From NCBI GenBank assembly GCA_038227045.1, contig JBBRQD010000055.1, positions 1 through 35,985 on the forward strand: DNA of 35,985 bases. Reading direction: 5' to 3'. The notes beneath the pieces are model-generated. The model saw only the letters and a program-made list of their open reading frames with translations. It had not been told where the DNA came from and did not search any database. Positions 1 to 7,693 of this stretch are shown one piece after another. Each line of letters begins with the position of its first letter. Position 1 is the first letter of the stretch. This DNA comes from JANXLS01 sp038227045. Its GTDB lineage: Bacteria > Planctomycetota > SZUA-567 > H5-PLA8. A program made the position numbers and the translations under genes.

Positions 1-1
1 C

Positions 2-76
2 ACCGTCACATTGATGGAAGACATCCTCCCCGAAAATCCGCCCATCCCAATTCCTGAATACTTCCCCAGCCGGTAA
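2..76 (+). CDS. C-terminal end of an unidentified protein (partial)
   Basis: The only plus-strand frame open from the left edge runs for 24 codons to a TAA at 74-76; the other two plus frames hit stops within 60 bases. The translated tail is proline-rich and ends PIPEYFPSR, which reads like a natural protein C-terminus. No family can be recognised from so little sequence. It could also be chance, since the stretch is short. Confidence 0.35.
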   Translation, partial: TVTLMEDILPENPPIPIPEYFPSR

Positions 77-163
77 TCATTCCCGGATACCGGTGCGGTG
101 CGCCTACATTACATTGACATGTACTTCACCGGAGCATTACCGCACGAAACAATTCGTACTTCC

Positions 164-223
164 GAGTAACAGGGACTTACACGAAACTTTTCGAAAACAG
201 ATTCGTGCAAGTCCCTATTACTC
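164..223. repeat. Long imperfect hairpin (24-base arms)
   Basis: The left arm at 164-187 and the right arm at 200-223 are near-perfect reverse complements: each holds GAGTAA, a shared AGGGACTT core and an ACGAA end, with about four mismatches over 24 bases. The loop is about 12 bases and is itself partly palindromic (TTTTCGAAAA). It lies just beyond the stop codon of the minus-strand gene ending at 238 and downstream of the plus-strand tail ending at 76, so it may act as a shared termination or mRNA-end structure. There is no T-tract on either side, so it could instead be a small dispersed repeat. The remaining sequence from 77 to 163 holds nothing I can assign. Confidence 0.6.
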
Positions 224-237
224 AGCTGTAGCGTAGG

Positions 238-756
238 CTAGGCATTTGAAGACCCGTCAGCGACAAGCAGATAGTAAATATCGGTGCAGATTTTTGATGG
301 GTCGCTGTTCCATTCATCGATCCAGTGACCGTATACTTCCCAGTTCGGGCCGGCTGGCGTGCGTGCATTTTTCCCGCACCACAGACGCATCGCCTCGTGC
401 GCTTTGTGGAGTTGCTTGTAAGGCCCGTAATGGGTCGTGGCAGCGACGGGGCCGGATGGAGTGGATGAGCCGACGACATCGCCGTGCCCGGCGAACGGGG
501 CGTCTAATTCGACGCCTACTTCGAGGTTTATTTGATCGTCCAAGTAGATTGCGACATGCCGCCCCAGCCCGGTGACATGTTGCGCGCGGAGGACACTCCA
601 CACGGTTCCACAGGCGTCCGGAACGACCTTGGAGAGTTCCCGTAATCCCGCGCGACGGCGCACAACCGCAAGGGGACGACTGCCGAGTTGTTCGAGTCGA
701 ATGTCGTATTCTATGCGAATGGCCTCCGTTCCCTGACAGCATTCAACCGCATCCAT
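238..756 (-). CDS. GyrI-like/SOUL-type small-molecule-binding domain protein
   Basis: The 172-residue product looks like a stand-alone GyrI-like (AraC effector-binding) domain. Support comes from the C-terminal block WEVYGHWIDEW...TDIYYLL, the usual ending of this fold in which an acidic residue in the ligand pocket is followed by a Y-E/D-YxLL strand, and from the central THYGPYKQLHKAHEAM segment typical of the family. There is no helix-turn-helix and no signal peptide, so it is probably a cytoplasmic binding or hydrolase-like protein, not a transcription factor. The gene starts 40 bases after the stop of the giant cytochrome gene on the same strand, so the two may be co-transcribed. The ATG at 756 has only a weak ribosome-binding site. 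Ligand unknown. Confidence 0.75.
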   Translation of the reverse strand: MDAVECCQGTEAIRIEYDIRLEQLGSRPLAVVRRRAGLRELSKVVPDACGTVWSVLRAQHVTGLGRHVAIYLDDQINLEVGVELDAPFAGHGDVVGSSTPSGPVAATTHYGPYKQLHKAHEAMRLWCGKNARTPAGPNWEVYGHWIDEWNSDPSKICTDIYYLLVADGSSNA

Positions 757-796
757 GCGGTATGGTCATCGCCTTCAAACTTGCGAGAGAATCAGA

Positions 797-3700
797 TCAC
801 TTCGCCGTCTCCGGAATTTCGTTGAGTGTGTAGGCTCCGATTGGATTGACGAGCGTCTCGCCCTTTGCGGATTTCACGCCGGCTGTGCCGATCATGTAGA
901 CGCGCTCTTTTATCAAGGCGCCGGTTTGCAATTCAACGGATCGCCCGTCCGGGGCGAGTTCTATTTTTTCAATTGCCAGCGGCGTCCGGTCCAGTTCCGG
1001 CGAACCATAAGCGCCTGTGTATTCGTAGCGGTAGTGTTCGATTGAATAGGAAGCTGCGGCGACGGCGGTTTGCGGATCGACTGGCTGTGTGAACACGAGT
1101 TGGAATCCGTGCGGCCGCACGTGGATCGTCTGAATTTCGAATGGCGTTTGTCCGGTGAAGTCGATGCGGAAGAGCGCGCCGCGATCGGGTTGCGCCATCC
1201 AGCCCGGTTCGGTGATGCCGCCGACAAAGAGCCGTCCTTTGGGATCGAATGCAAGCACCACCGGCCCCAGCAGGCCTTTGCCCCAGAATGGAAAACACGC
1301 GCCCTGATACTCGCCATTGACCTTCTCCAGACTCGCCCGGATGATTGCTCCGCCGTACATCAGTTCGGCCATGAAAAACTGGCCGTCAAACGGGCCGAAT
1401 TTTTCGGCCGACGCGTTGTATGCGACACCGTTGATCGAACGCGCCCACGAATACGGAATCCACAGCGCGGTTTTGCCGAAGGGCTTTTTCGCGTGTTCGC
1501 GCTGTTCGGGATTTGGAAATCCGTAGAAGCGGCCTTTGACGATGTGACAGAGTTTGTTCGTCGCAACCCACTCGCCTTGATTGTCGGTGTAAAAAATGTC
1601 GCGCTCCGGACCTGTACACCATCCGAGCGGGTTGCGGAATCCGTAGGCGAGTTCCTCCGGCTTTTCGCCGGGAACCATTCGCACGGCGGAGCCGGAGCCG
1701 GGCATCAAGCGGTGGGCATACGGCGCGTAGGTCATGACAAACGCGCCGGCTTTGTCGCGCACCAATCCGTAGGCGTAATCGTAGCTTTCGGCAATTCCGT
1801 GCGGAAGAGCGAAGACGCGATCGAAGTGTGCGGCCTGCCCCTCTTGTTCGCGGATGCGCGTGAGGTTGCGCCGATGTAGGACGTAGAGGCCGTCTTTCTC
1901 CGCCAGCATCGAGTAGGCTTCCTGAAACAACCCGCCCCCGTAATTATCGAAGCGCGCGTTCGCGCCGTCGCCGGTGGGATCGCGAAGCACGAAAAGCTCG
2001 CCCATTTTCATCGAGGCGACGAAGACGTGGCCGTCAACTGGATCAATCGCGAGCGCGCCGGGCATGATCAGGTCTTCACCGGCGATTGTTTTCGGCCGCG
2101 GATAGGCAATGGCTCGGTAGCCGGGGCGCTCCAGCGAACCGTCGATTTTTCCTGAATCGGGCAGCGTCGGATAAAGCCCCGGCGCGAGCTTCGTCACCGG
2201 GAGCGCGCACTTTGGTTGGGCCACCGCTAGCTTGTCGCCCCACTTTATTTCATGCTCTAGAGTGCGCTCAACGATGCGGAACGTTTCGCTGCCTTCCACG
2301 CTGCGATTCTCAAAATTCGCGCGCAATCGCACGCGCGCGCCGTCGGTGAGGCGGTCGTAGCCGAGCAGTTCGACGCCGAGCGGCTTGGACTCCAGAAGAC
2401 TTGCGGCTGGCGTCGTCGTGAAATCCGGCAACGGGGTGCCGGATAGCGAAAAAGTCCTCAGGCGTCCGCGCACGGTTCGCAAGATTTGCGCGCCGGTATA
2501 AACGCCGCGCAGGGTCATCGTGCCGACGTCGTACAGCAGCAGATCGTGAGTTCCATAGACGATGCTGATGCTTTCAAGCTTCGCGCCGTCGGGCATGTGC
2601 ATCGGAATCTGGGCGACCATGGGCGGAGCGCCCGGCGGCGGAATATCCACTGGAATCGCCGGCAAGGGCTTCGGAATTGGGGCGTCTTTACCGAGCAAAA
2701 GATAGGCCCAAAGCGCCGACTTTTGCCGGGGCGCGTCGCCGTCGAGAACGGACTGAATGGTCGCGGGCGAGCCTTTCGTAAATATTTTCGGCATCACCGT
2801 GCCGGTATGGATTCGCGCGGGATCGTCCAGCCAGCGTTCGAACCAATCGCGGCGGATGCGTTGCGCGATGGTGGTGAGGTCTGGTCCGACCGCGGCAGGG
2901 TCCGCTTCGTTGAGCTTCTTTCCGTTCCAGATATGACACGAGACGCACGAGTAGCCTTCGAAGCCCGCGAGCGTCGCGCCGATGCCGCTGAGCGTGGGAT
3001 CGTCAGCCTCTGGCTTTGCGGTAGGCGGCGGTTCTGTCGCGAGATCGCCGTCCCGTTCGGCCAGCGCGCGCACGATGGCTTCCGCGTGGTCTCCAAAATG
3101 CGGCATGCGAAACGTGTACGCTTTCTGCTGAATTCCCGAGACTCCGTCTCGGATTGCGCGCGTTATGTACTCGCGTGAATATTTCGAAAGCGCGTTGTTC
3201 AAACGCGGCGTCCGCAAATACGGGACAACCTCCAGAAGCGACCCGCCCAGAGTGCTGCTGGCCTTTTCCAGCGGCGACGGGCTGTCGCTGGTGCTGTGGC
3301 AACGATCGCACGCCAGGCGCGCAAGCAATTGCCGACGTTCGTCGGCCGGCGACGGATGCCGCTCTTTCGCCGCAACCAGGCCATACGCGGCGAGCGCCGC
3401 GCGAGTCTGTGCGTCGAGATTGAATTTCAGATTTCCCGTGGCGGACATGCAACCGCTTGCTAGCGCCACAATCGGAATTTTCAGAGCGGGCGCGTCGCCA
3501 AGCCCGGCGTGGCAGGATGTGCAGCCTTTGGAATGAAGTAGCGCCTTCGCCGCCGCATCCGGGCCCGACACGCCCAAGTGCCGCTCGGTCTTGGCGATCT
3601 CGTCGGCTGTCACTGGCTGATCGAGAGGTGCGACCGGCAACGGCATGGCTTTTGACCAGAGCATCAAATAGGCGGCAATGTCGCGCGCGGTCTCTGGCGT

Positions 3701-4786
3701 CATGGGAAAAATGGGGTGGCGGTCGTCTGGGTAACGGAGCTTTGGATTCGTTAAAAAATCCGCGAGAGCTGGACCGGGAAAGCGATCGGTCAAACCTTCG
3801 AATGCAATTCGGTCGAGATCGCTTTGTTCGTCGCGCTTCATGTCGGGCACGAAGTGGCACGCGACGCAGCCGATGCTCAGGAAGTCCCGCCTGCCCCGGC
3901 GATGATCACCCGCGGCTGGCGCGTCGGCGCGCTTGCCATCTTTCAGAAGATAGCCGGCGACAATCCAGCGTTCGATCGCGCCTTCACGATCGGGCTTGAA
4001 CAGCGCAGGCATTCGCGCGGAGGGGCGGACATCGTTGGGATCGCGCAACCACTTTAGCAGCCAATCGCGATTGAGTCTCGCGCCGACGCCCGTACCGAGC
4101 GCCGGGCCGGGCGGCGGGGAGTGCACGGCTGGGAATGTTTCCGCGTGACATTGCGCGCAACCGAATCGGCCGGCGGCGGCACGTCCCGCGGCTGCGGATT
4201 CATCTTGCCGCGCACTCTTTTCGGCTTCCGGCGGCAAGTCGTCGGGAGCGTGTTTAAAGAGCCACGCCGGAATCGGTTCGCGCACGAAACTGGAGCCTTC
4301 CCATCCAATTTGCAGCCGCGCGGGAACCCGCGGCAGCGCTTGGTACTCGATGGTCAGGCGATACCGTCCCGGCTCGCGCTTAAACGAGTCTGTTGAACGA
4401 ATGCGCGCGGAATCAGAATCCCCGCGTCCTTTCAGCACGACCGTGTTGTCAATGGTGACGGTCAGTTCGCCGCCGAGACTCGCATCAAAGAAGAAGGGGC
4501 CTTCGCCTCGAATTACAATCACGCCGGACCACACGACGCTGAACGGCCCCGGCGCGATGCGCGGATGCGGGCTGGAATCGCCGAGCGCTAATGCGGGCTT
4601 CGCGTCGATTCGATATAGCGTTTCGCGATCGACTAAGGAACGGTAACATGCATTTAGCCCAGGTAACAATGCCTTGCCGCTGATCGCCGCCGGTTCCGCC
4701 GCGCTTGCAGCCCCAAACGAGGCGCATAGAATGACCGCTGCAATCGGCAGCTTTTTTCCGTTGAAGGGAGTCGTTTTAGCCCGCAT
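797..4786 (-). CDS. Exported five-heme c-type cytochrome with PA14-like and beta-propeller regions
   Basis: This 1329-residue protein begins with a basic, hydrophobic leader ending near ASAAEP, consistent with export. Residues about 40-175 resemble a PA14/carbohydrate-binding beta-sandwich (VDRETLYRID, FFFDASLGGELTVTIDN). Five CxxCH heme c motifs follow at residues 210-214, 307-311, 422-426, 493-497 and 614-618, with downstream Met-Pro pairs (for example SARMPALF) as likely sixth ligands. The segment from about 880 to 1240 looks like a glucose-dehydrogenase-type six-bladed propeller (PGALAIDPVDGHVFVAS, YGFRNPLGW), and the C-terminus has the YRYEYTGAYGSPELD block seen in PVC-type heme-binding proteins. 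It probably moves electrons from oxidation of a sugar or other substrate in the periplasm. Known: such architectures are common in Planctomycetota and Verrucomicrobiota. Substrate is not evident. A GyrI-like gene follows on the same strand. Confidence 0.85.
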   Translation of the reverse strand: MRAKTTPFNGKKLPIAAVILCASFGAASAAEPAAISGKALLPGLNACYRSLVDRETLYRIDAKPALALGDSSPHPRIAPGPFSVVWSGVIVIRGEGPFFFDASLGGELTVTIDNTVVLKGRGDSDSARIRSTDSFKREPGRYRLTIEYQALPRVPARLQIGWEGSSFVREPIPAWLFKHAPDDLPPEAEKSARQDESAAAGRAAAGRFGCAQCHAETFPAVHSPPPGPALGTGVGARLNRDWLLKWLRDPNDVRPSARMPALFKPDREGAIERWIVAGYLLKDGKRADAPAAGDHRRGRRDFLSIGCVACHFVPDMKRDEQSDLDRIAFEGLTDRFPGPALADFLTNPKLRYPDDRHPIFPMTPETARDIAAYLMLWSKAMPLPVAPLDQPVTADEIAKTERHLGVSGPDAAAKALLHSKGCTSCHAGLGDAPALKIPIVALASGCMSATGNLKFNLDAQTRAALAAYGLVAAKERHPSPADERRQLLARLACDRCHSTSDSPSPLEKASSTLGGSLLEVVPYLRTPRLNNALSKYSREYITRAIRDGVSGIQQKAYTFRMPHFGDHAEAIVRALAERDGDLATEPPPTAKPEADDPTLSGIGATLAGFEGYSCVSCHIWNGKKLNEADPAAVGPDLTTIAQRIRRDWFERWLDDPARIHTGTVMPKIFTKGSPATIQSVLDGDAPRQKSALWAYLLLGKDAPIPKPLPAIPVDIPPPGAPPMVAQIPMHMPDGAKLESISIVYGTHDLLLYDVGTMTLRGVYTGAQILRTVRGRLRTFSLSGTPLPDFTTTPAASLLESKPLGVELLGYDRLTDGARVRLRANFENRSVEGSETFRIVERTLEHEIKWGDKLAVAQPKCALPVTKLAPGLYPTLPDSGKIDGSLERPGYRAIAYPRPKTIAGEDLIMPGALAIDPVDGHVFVASMKMGELFVLRDPTGDGANARFDNYGGGLFQEAYSMLAEKDGLYVLHRRNLTRIREQEGQAAHFDRVFALPHGIAESYDYAYGLVRDKAGAFVMTYAPYAHRLMPGSGSAVRMVPGEKPEELAYGFRNPLGWCTGPERDIFYTDNQGEWVATNKLCHIVKGRFYGFPNPEQREHAKKPFGKTALWIPYSWARSINGVAYNASAEKFGPFDGQFFMAELMYGGAIIRASLEKVNGEYQGACFPFWGKGLLGPVVLAFDPKGRLFVGGITEPGWMAQPDRGALFRIDFTGQTPFEIQTIHVRPHGFQLVFTQPVDPQTAVAAASYSIEHYRYEYTGAYGSPELDRTPLAIEKIELAPDGRSVELQTGALIKERVYMIGTAGVKSAKGETLVNPIGAYTLNEIPETAK

Positions 4787-4826
4787 TTTTCACCACTAAA
4801 ATGATGACACGGCTGCCGCTTTCGTC

Positions 4827-4857
4827 TTGACACAGAGTACAACTTCCATTTTGATAC
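4827..4857 (+). promoter_or_regulatory. Candidate sigma70-type promoter for fbaB
   Basis: A perfect TTGACA at 4827-4832 is followed 18-19 bases later by TTGATAC (4851-4857), a fair -10 match. It sits in the short divergent gap between the cytochrome gene and the aldolase, about 45 bases ahead of the preferred aldolase start. The spacer is slightly long, so this is a candidate only. Confidence 0.35.
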
Positions 4858-4899
4858 AAATGTCCGTCAATGAAAACCACAAAAAAAAGGGAATCCATC

Positions 4900-5949
4900 A
4901 TGCTTGGTAAAATTCAGTCGCTGCTCGGCGAACACGAAAGTCTATTGACCCATCAGTGCAAGACGATTCCGAAGGAACGCCTGCATCTGCCCGGCCCGGA
5001 TTTCATCGACCGCAGCTACGCGCAGACCGATCGGAGTTCGGTGGTCCTGCGCAATCTGGGCGCGATGTTCTCGCATGGGCGATTGGCGAATACGGGATAC
5101 CTGAGTATTCTGCCAGTCGATCAGGGCATCGAGCATTCGGCGGGCGCGGATTTCGCGGCGAACCCCGAGTATTTCGATCCGGGCAACATCGTCGAACTGG
5201 CCATTGAAGGCGGATGCAATGCGGTGGCCAGCACCTACGGTGTGCTGGGTGCGGTGTCGCGCAAGAATGCGCACAAAATCCCGTTCATTTTAAAGCTCAA
5301 CCACAACGAATTCCTCAGCTACCCCAACAGTTACGATCAGATTTTATTTGCGAACGTGCACGACGCGTTTGAGATGGGCTGCGTGGCGGTTGGCGCGACG
5401 ATTTACTTTGGGTCGGAGGAGTCCAAACGGCAGATTCAGGAAATCAGCGAGGCGTTCTCGCAAGCGCACGAACTGGGTCTGGCGACGATCCTGTGGTGTT
5501 ACCTGCGCAACAACGCATTCAAAAAAGACGGCGTGGATTATTCGCTCGCGGCGGATCTGACCGGACAGGGCAACCACCTCGGCGTGACGATTGAGGCGGA
5601 TATCATCAAACAGAAACTGCCGGAGAACAATGGCGGCTTCACGGCGCTCAATTTCGGCAAGACGGACAAGAAGGTCTACAGCGAGTTGACGTCGCCAAAT
5701 CCGATCGATTTGACGCGCTATCAAGTCGCCAACTGTTACATGGGGCGGATAGGATTGATCAATTCAGGCGGCGCGTCCGGAGCACACGATCTTCAGGATG
5801 CGGCGCTCACAGCGGTAGTCAACAAGCGCGCCGGCGGGACGGGGCTGATCTCGGGACGAAAAGCATTTCAGCGCCCTCGCAAGGAGGGCGTGGAATTATT
5901 GAATACCATTCAGGATATTTACCTTTGCAAGGATGTAACTGTCGCTTAA
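4900..5949 (+). CDS. fbaB: Fructose-bisphosphate aldolase, class I (FbaB/DhnA type)
   Basis: Cleaves fructose 1,6-bisphosphate into glyceraldehyde 3-phosphate and dihydroxyacetone phosphate (and the reverse) in the cytoplasm, for glycolysis and gluconeogenesis. The 349-residue product is almost the length of E. coli FbaB (350) and shares its hallmark blocks: LPVDQGIEHSAG, WCYLRNNAFKKDGVDY, ADLTGQGNH, ANCYMGRIGLINSGGASG and the C-terminal NKRAGGTGLISGRKAF. Lys237 in EADIIKQK aligns with the Schiff-base lysine of this family. I chose the ATG at 4900 over the ATG at 4870 because AAGGGAA (4887-4893) sits six bases before it and the protein then begins MLGKIQSLLG. The gene stands alone: its left neighbour is divergent and an insertion sequence follows. 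Confidence 0.95.
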   Translation: MLGKIQSLLGEHESLLTHQCKTIPKERLHLPGPDFIDRSYAQTDRSSVVLRNLGAMFSHGRLANTGYLSILPVDQGIEHSAGADFAANPEYFDPGNIVELAIEGGCNAVASTYGVLGAVSRKNAHKIPFILKLNHNEFLSYPNSYDQILFANVHDAFEMGCVAVGATIYFGSEESKRQIQEISEAFSQAHELGLATILWCYLRNNAFKKDGVDYSLAADLTGQGNHLGVTIEADIIKQKLPENNGGFTALNFGKTDKKVYSELTSPNPIDLTRYQVANCYMGRIGLINSGGASGAHDLQDAALTAVVNKRAGGTGLISGRKAFQRPRKEGVELLNTIQDIYLCKDVTVA

Positions 5950-6004
5950 TGCGGCGAGAGGCATGGACGGTGCGCTTGATTATTTACGGTTTATAATCGA
6001 GTGC

Positions 6005-7465
6005 ACTGTCCCTTAAAATTGAACTATGTTGTGAACCAGAGCGAACATCAGCGCAACGGCTTGCACTTTCGGCCGGCCTCTTACCCGAAATTGCTGCAGG
6101 CCGCGGTTGCGCGCCTGGGCGTTTACACATTCCACTGTTGACGCCCGCTCTTTATAAATCGCTTTCGCTTCCGCTGTCGCCATGCGTTCGCGCCATTCTG
6201 TGACTCGCGGGGTTTCCGTTTTAAAGGGCCGCTCCACTGTCTGAGCTTTTGTTGTTGGTTTGGGCAGCGGCGCGTACACGGTGCAATGATAGGGTGCCTC
6301 TGCTATTTCTTCGATCGCTTCCCGTTTCGCGTAACCGCCGTCCACCAACATTTCTTTCGGCGTCTTGCCGTGTTGCTTTTGAATCCGCTGCACCGCGGGC
6401 ACCAGCCGGTCAAAGTCGCTGCCGCCATTGATCACGTCCACGCTCACAATGATCTGCGTGGCCGTGTCCGTGCTGAACTGAACATTGTAGGCCGGGCGCG
6501 TTCCGCCATCGGCCATGCGCATCTTGCGCGCATCGGGATCGGTCGTCGACACGCGCGCTTCATCTTTGTCGTGCTTTTTCTTTTTTTTTACATCGTCGTA
6601 TTGTTTCAGCGCCTCCGCCACCCGGGCTTCACGTTCCCGCACGGCCCGTTCGCGAGCCGCTCTCCGCCGAGCGTCGCTCCGTCCGGGATCCTGCTCCAAT
6701 TCCGTGCGCAACGTCTCGACCTGCTCCCGCGCTTCTTGCATAAATCGGCCCAGAGTGTCCTTGCGCCGGAACGATCCGCTGCCCGCGCTGGCCCGCACCC
6801 GCACGCCATCGTGCGACACCCGGTTGAGACTCACCACGCCGGCCGAGCGCAGAGCTGACACGTGGTCGATCAGCAACTCGTCCAACAGCGTTCCGCAATC
6901 CCCGCGAAAGTCGGAAAGCGTGTGGTAGTTCACCGCCACGCCGCCGCACAGCCAGCGATAGGGTACACTCTCCTCGCACAATTTGGCCAGCGTCCGAGCG
7001 CTGCCAATGCCATCCAGCGTCGCATAGAGCCACAGCCCCAACAGGATGCGCGGGTCGATCGGAGTGCGCCCGACATGGCCTTCCACGGCTTTGATCCGCG
7101 CATACAGTTCCGACAAATCGGCATTCTCGACGAAACCCCAAATCGTGCGAACTTCGTGATCCTGCGCGACCAGGCTATCCAAATCGCCAATCAAATATTC
7201 GACCTGATTGCGCACCGCCTGCTTGACGCGCGGCGCCAGCGCCGGATCCTCAGACTTGGGCTTCGCTTTACCGACCGGAAACAATGTCTCGTCCGCCATT
7301 TTTATCCTCGCATTCGATGCCGTTTCATAAATCGACGCACCGGCCTTGGCTTTACTCAAAAATCTATGTAAATTTTCACAGGCTTGACGGGGCTGCGTGC
7401 ACTATACCACCGCTGAGAAATTGGCAATGAAATGCCTGTTTGCAACGGACTTTTTACCGGACTGT
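6005..7465 (-). mobile_element. IS1182-like insertion sequence
   Basis: A single transposase gene is framed by candidate terminal inverted repeats. The left end reads ACTGTCCCTTAAAA (6005-6018) and the right end, on the other strand, ACAGTCCGGTAAAA (7452-7465), matching at 11 of 14 positions. This gives an element of about 1.46 kb, normal for the family, though leaving some 150 bases between the transposase start and the right end. No target duplication is clear; the left flank ends GTGC and the right flank begins CAC, which could be the two halves of a split palindromic target. The transposase call is firm; the exact ends are inferred. Confidence 0.6.
6013..7299 (-). CDS. IS1182 family DDE transposase
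   Basis: Catalyses cut-and-paste movement of its own element. Near the N-terminus lies a DUF772-type block (GRTPIDPRILLGLWLYATLDGIGSARTLAKL, then VNYHTLSDFR). The DDE residues appear as D in RVSHDGVRVRA, D in EMLVDGGYAKREA, and E in STVECVNAQARNRGLQQFRVRG. A lysine-rich charged linker (DDVKKKKKHDKDEA) separates the first two, as is usual in this family. I chose the ATG at 7299 (428 residues), which has GAGGA five bases upstream; the frame remains open to a TTG at 7359. The frame is intact, so the element may be active. It lies between the aldolase and the S74 protein gene and disrupts no gene I can recognise. Confidence 0.9.
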   Translation of the reverse strand: MADETLFPVGKAKPKSEDPALAPRVKQAVRNQVEYLIGDLDSLVAQDHEVRTIWGFVENADLSELYARIKAVEGHVGRTPIDPRILLGLWLYATLDGIGSARTLAKLCEESVPYRWLCGGVAVNYHTLSDFRGDCGTLLDELLIDHVSALRSAGVVSLNRVSHDGVRVRASAGSGSFRRKDTLGRFMQEAREQVETLRTELEQDPGRSDARRRAARERAVREREARVAEALKQYDDVKKKKKHDKDEARVSTTDPDARKMRMADGGTRPAYNVQFSTDTATQIIVSVDVINGGSDFDRLVPAVQRIQKQHGKTPKEMLVDGGYAKREAIEEIAEAPYHCTVYAPLPKPTTKAQTVERPFKTETPRVTEWRERMATAEAKAIYKERASTVECVNAQARNRGLQQFRVRGRPKVQAVALMFALVHNIVQF

Positions 7466-7693
7466 CACTTTTTGACATTGTCCCAATTGCCTTTTCAAAA
7501 TATTACTAAAATAATTATAGAAATATCAAAAATATTCATTGTAAACAATCAAAAAAATGTAAAAGGATGAAAGTCGATATATTTAAGCAATCCACATAGA
7601 CTGGTTGAGTCACCTAGAACCGCGCGCTTTTGTCGGGTAAGGCTAATGTTTTATTTTAGGATCTATTTTAGATCTATTTTAAAGGGGAGAGTT
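7300..7693. other. AT-rich intergenic stretch between the IS and the S74-protein gene
   Basis: Bases 7300-7465 belong to the leader end of the insertion sequence. From about 7490 to 7690 the sequence is strikingly AT-rich compared with its surroundings, with runs such as AAATATTACTAAAATAATTATAG and a direct repeat of ATCTATTTTA at about 7660-7682 just before the ribosome-binding site. This is probably the promoter and leader region of the S74-protein gene. I see no gene in it and no convincing -35/-10 pair. Confidence 0.5.

Noticed and set aside
6001..7402. GTGCAC at 6001-6006 and 7397-7402 as IS target duplication
   Set aside because: Placing the ends there gives no inverted repeats; better repeats lie at 6005 and 7465, which leaves the second GTGCAC inside the element.
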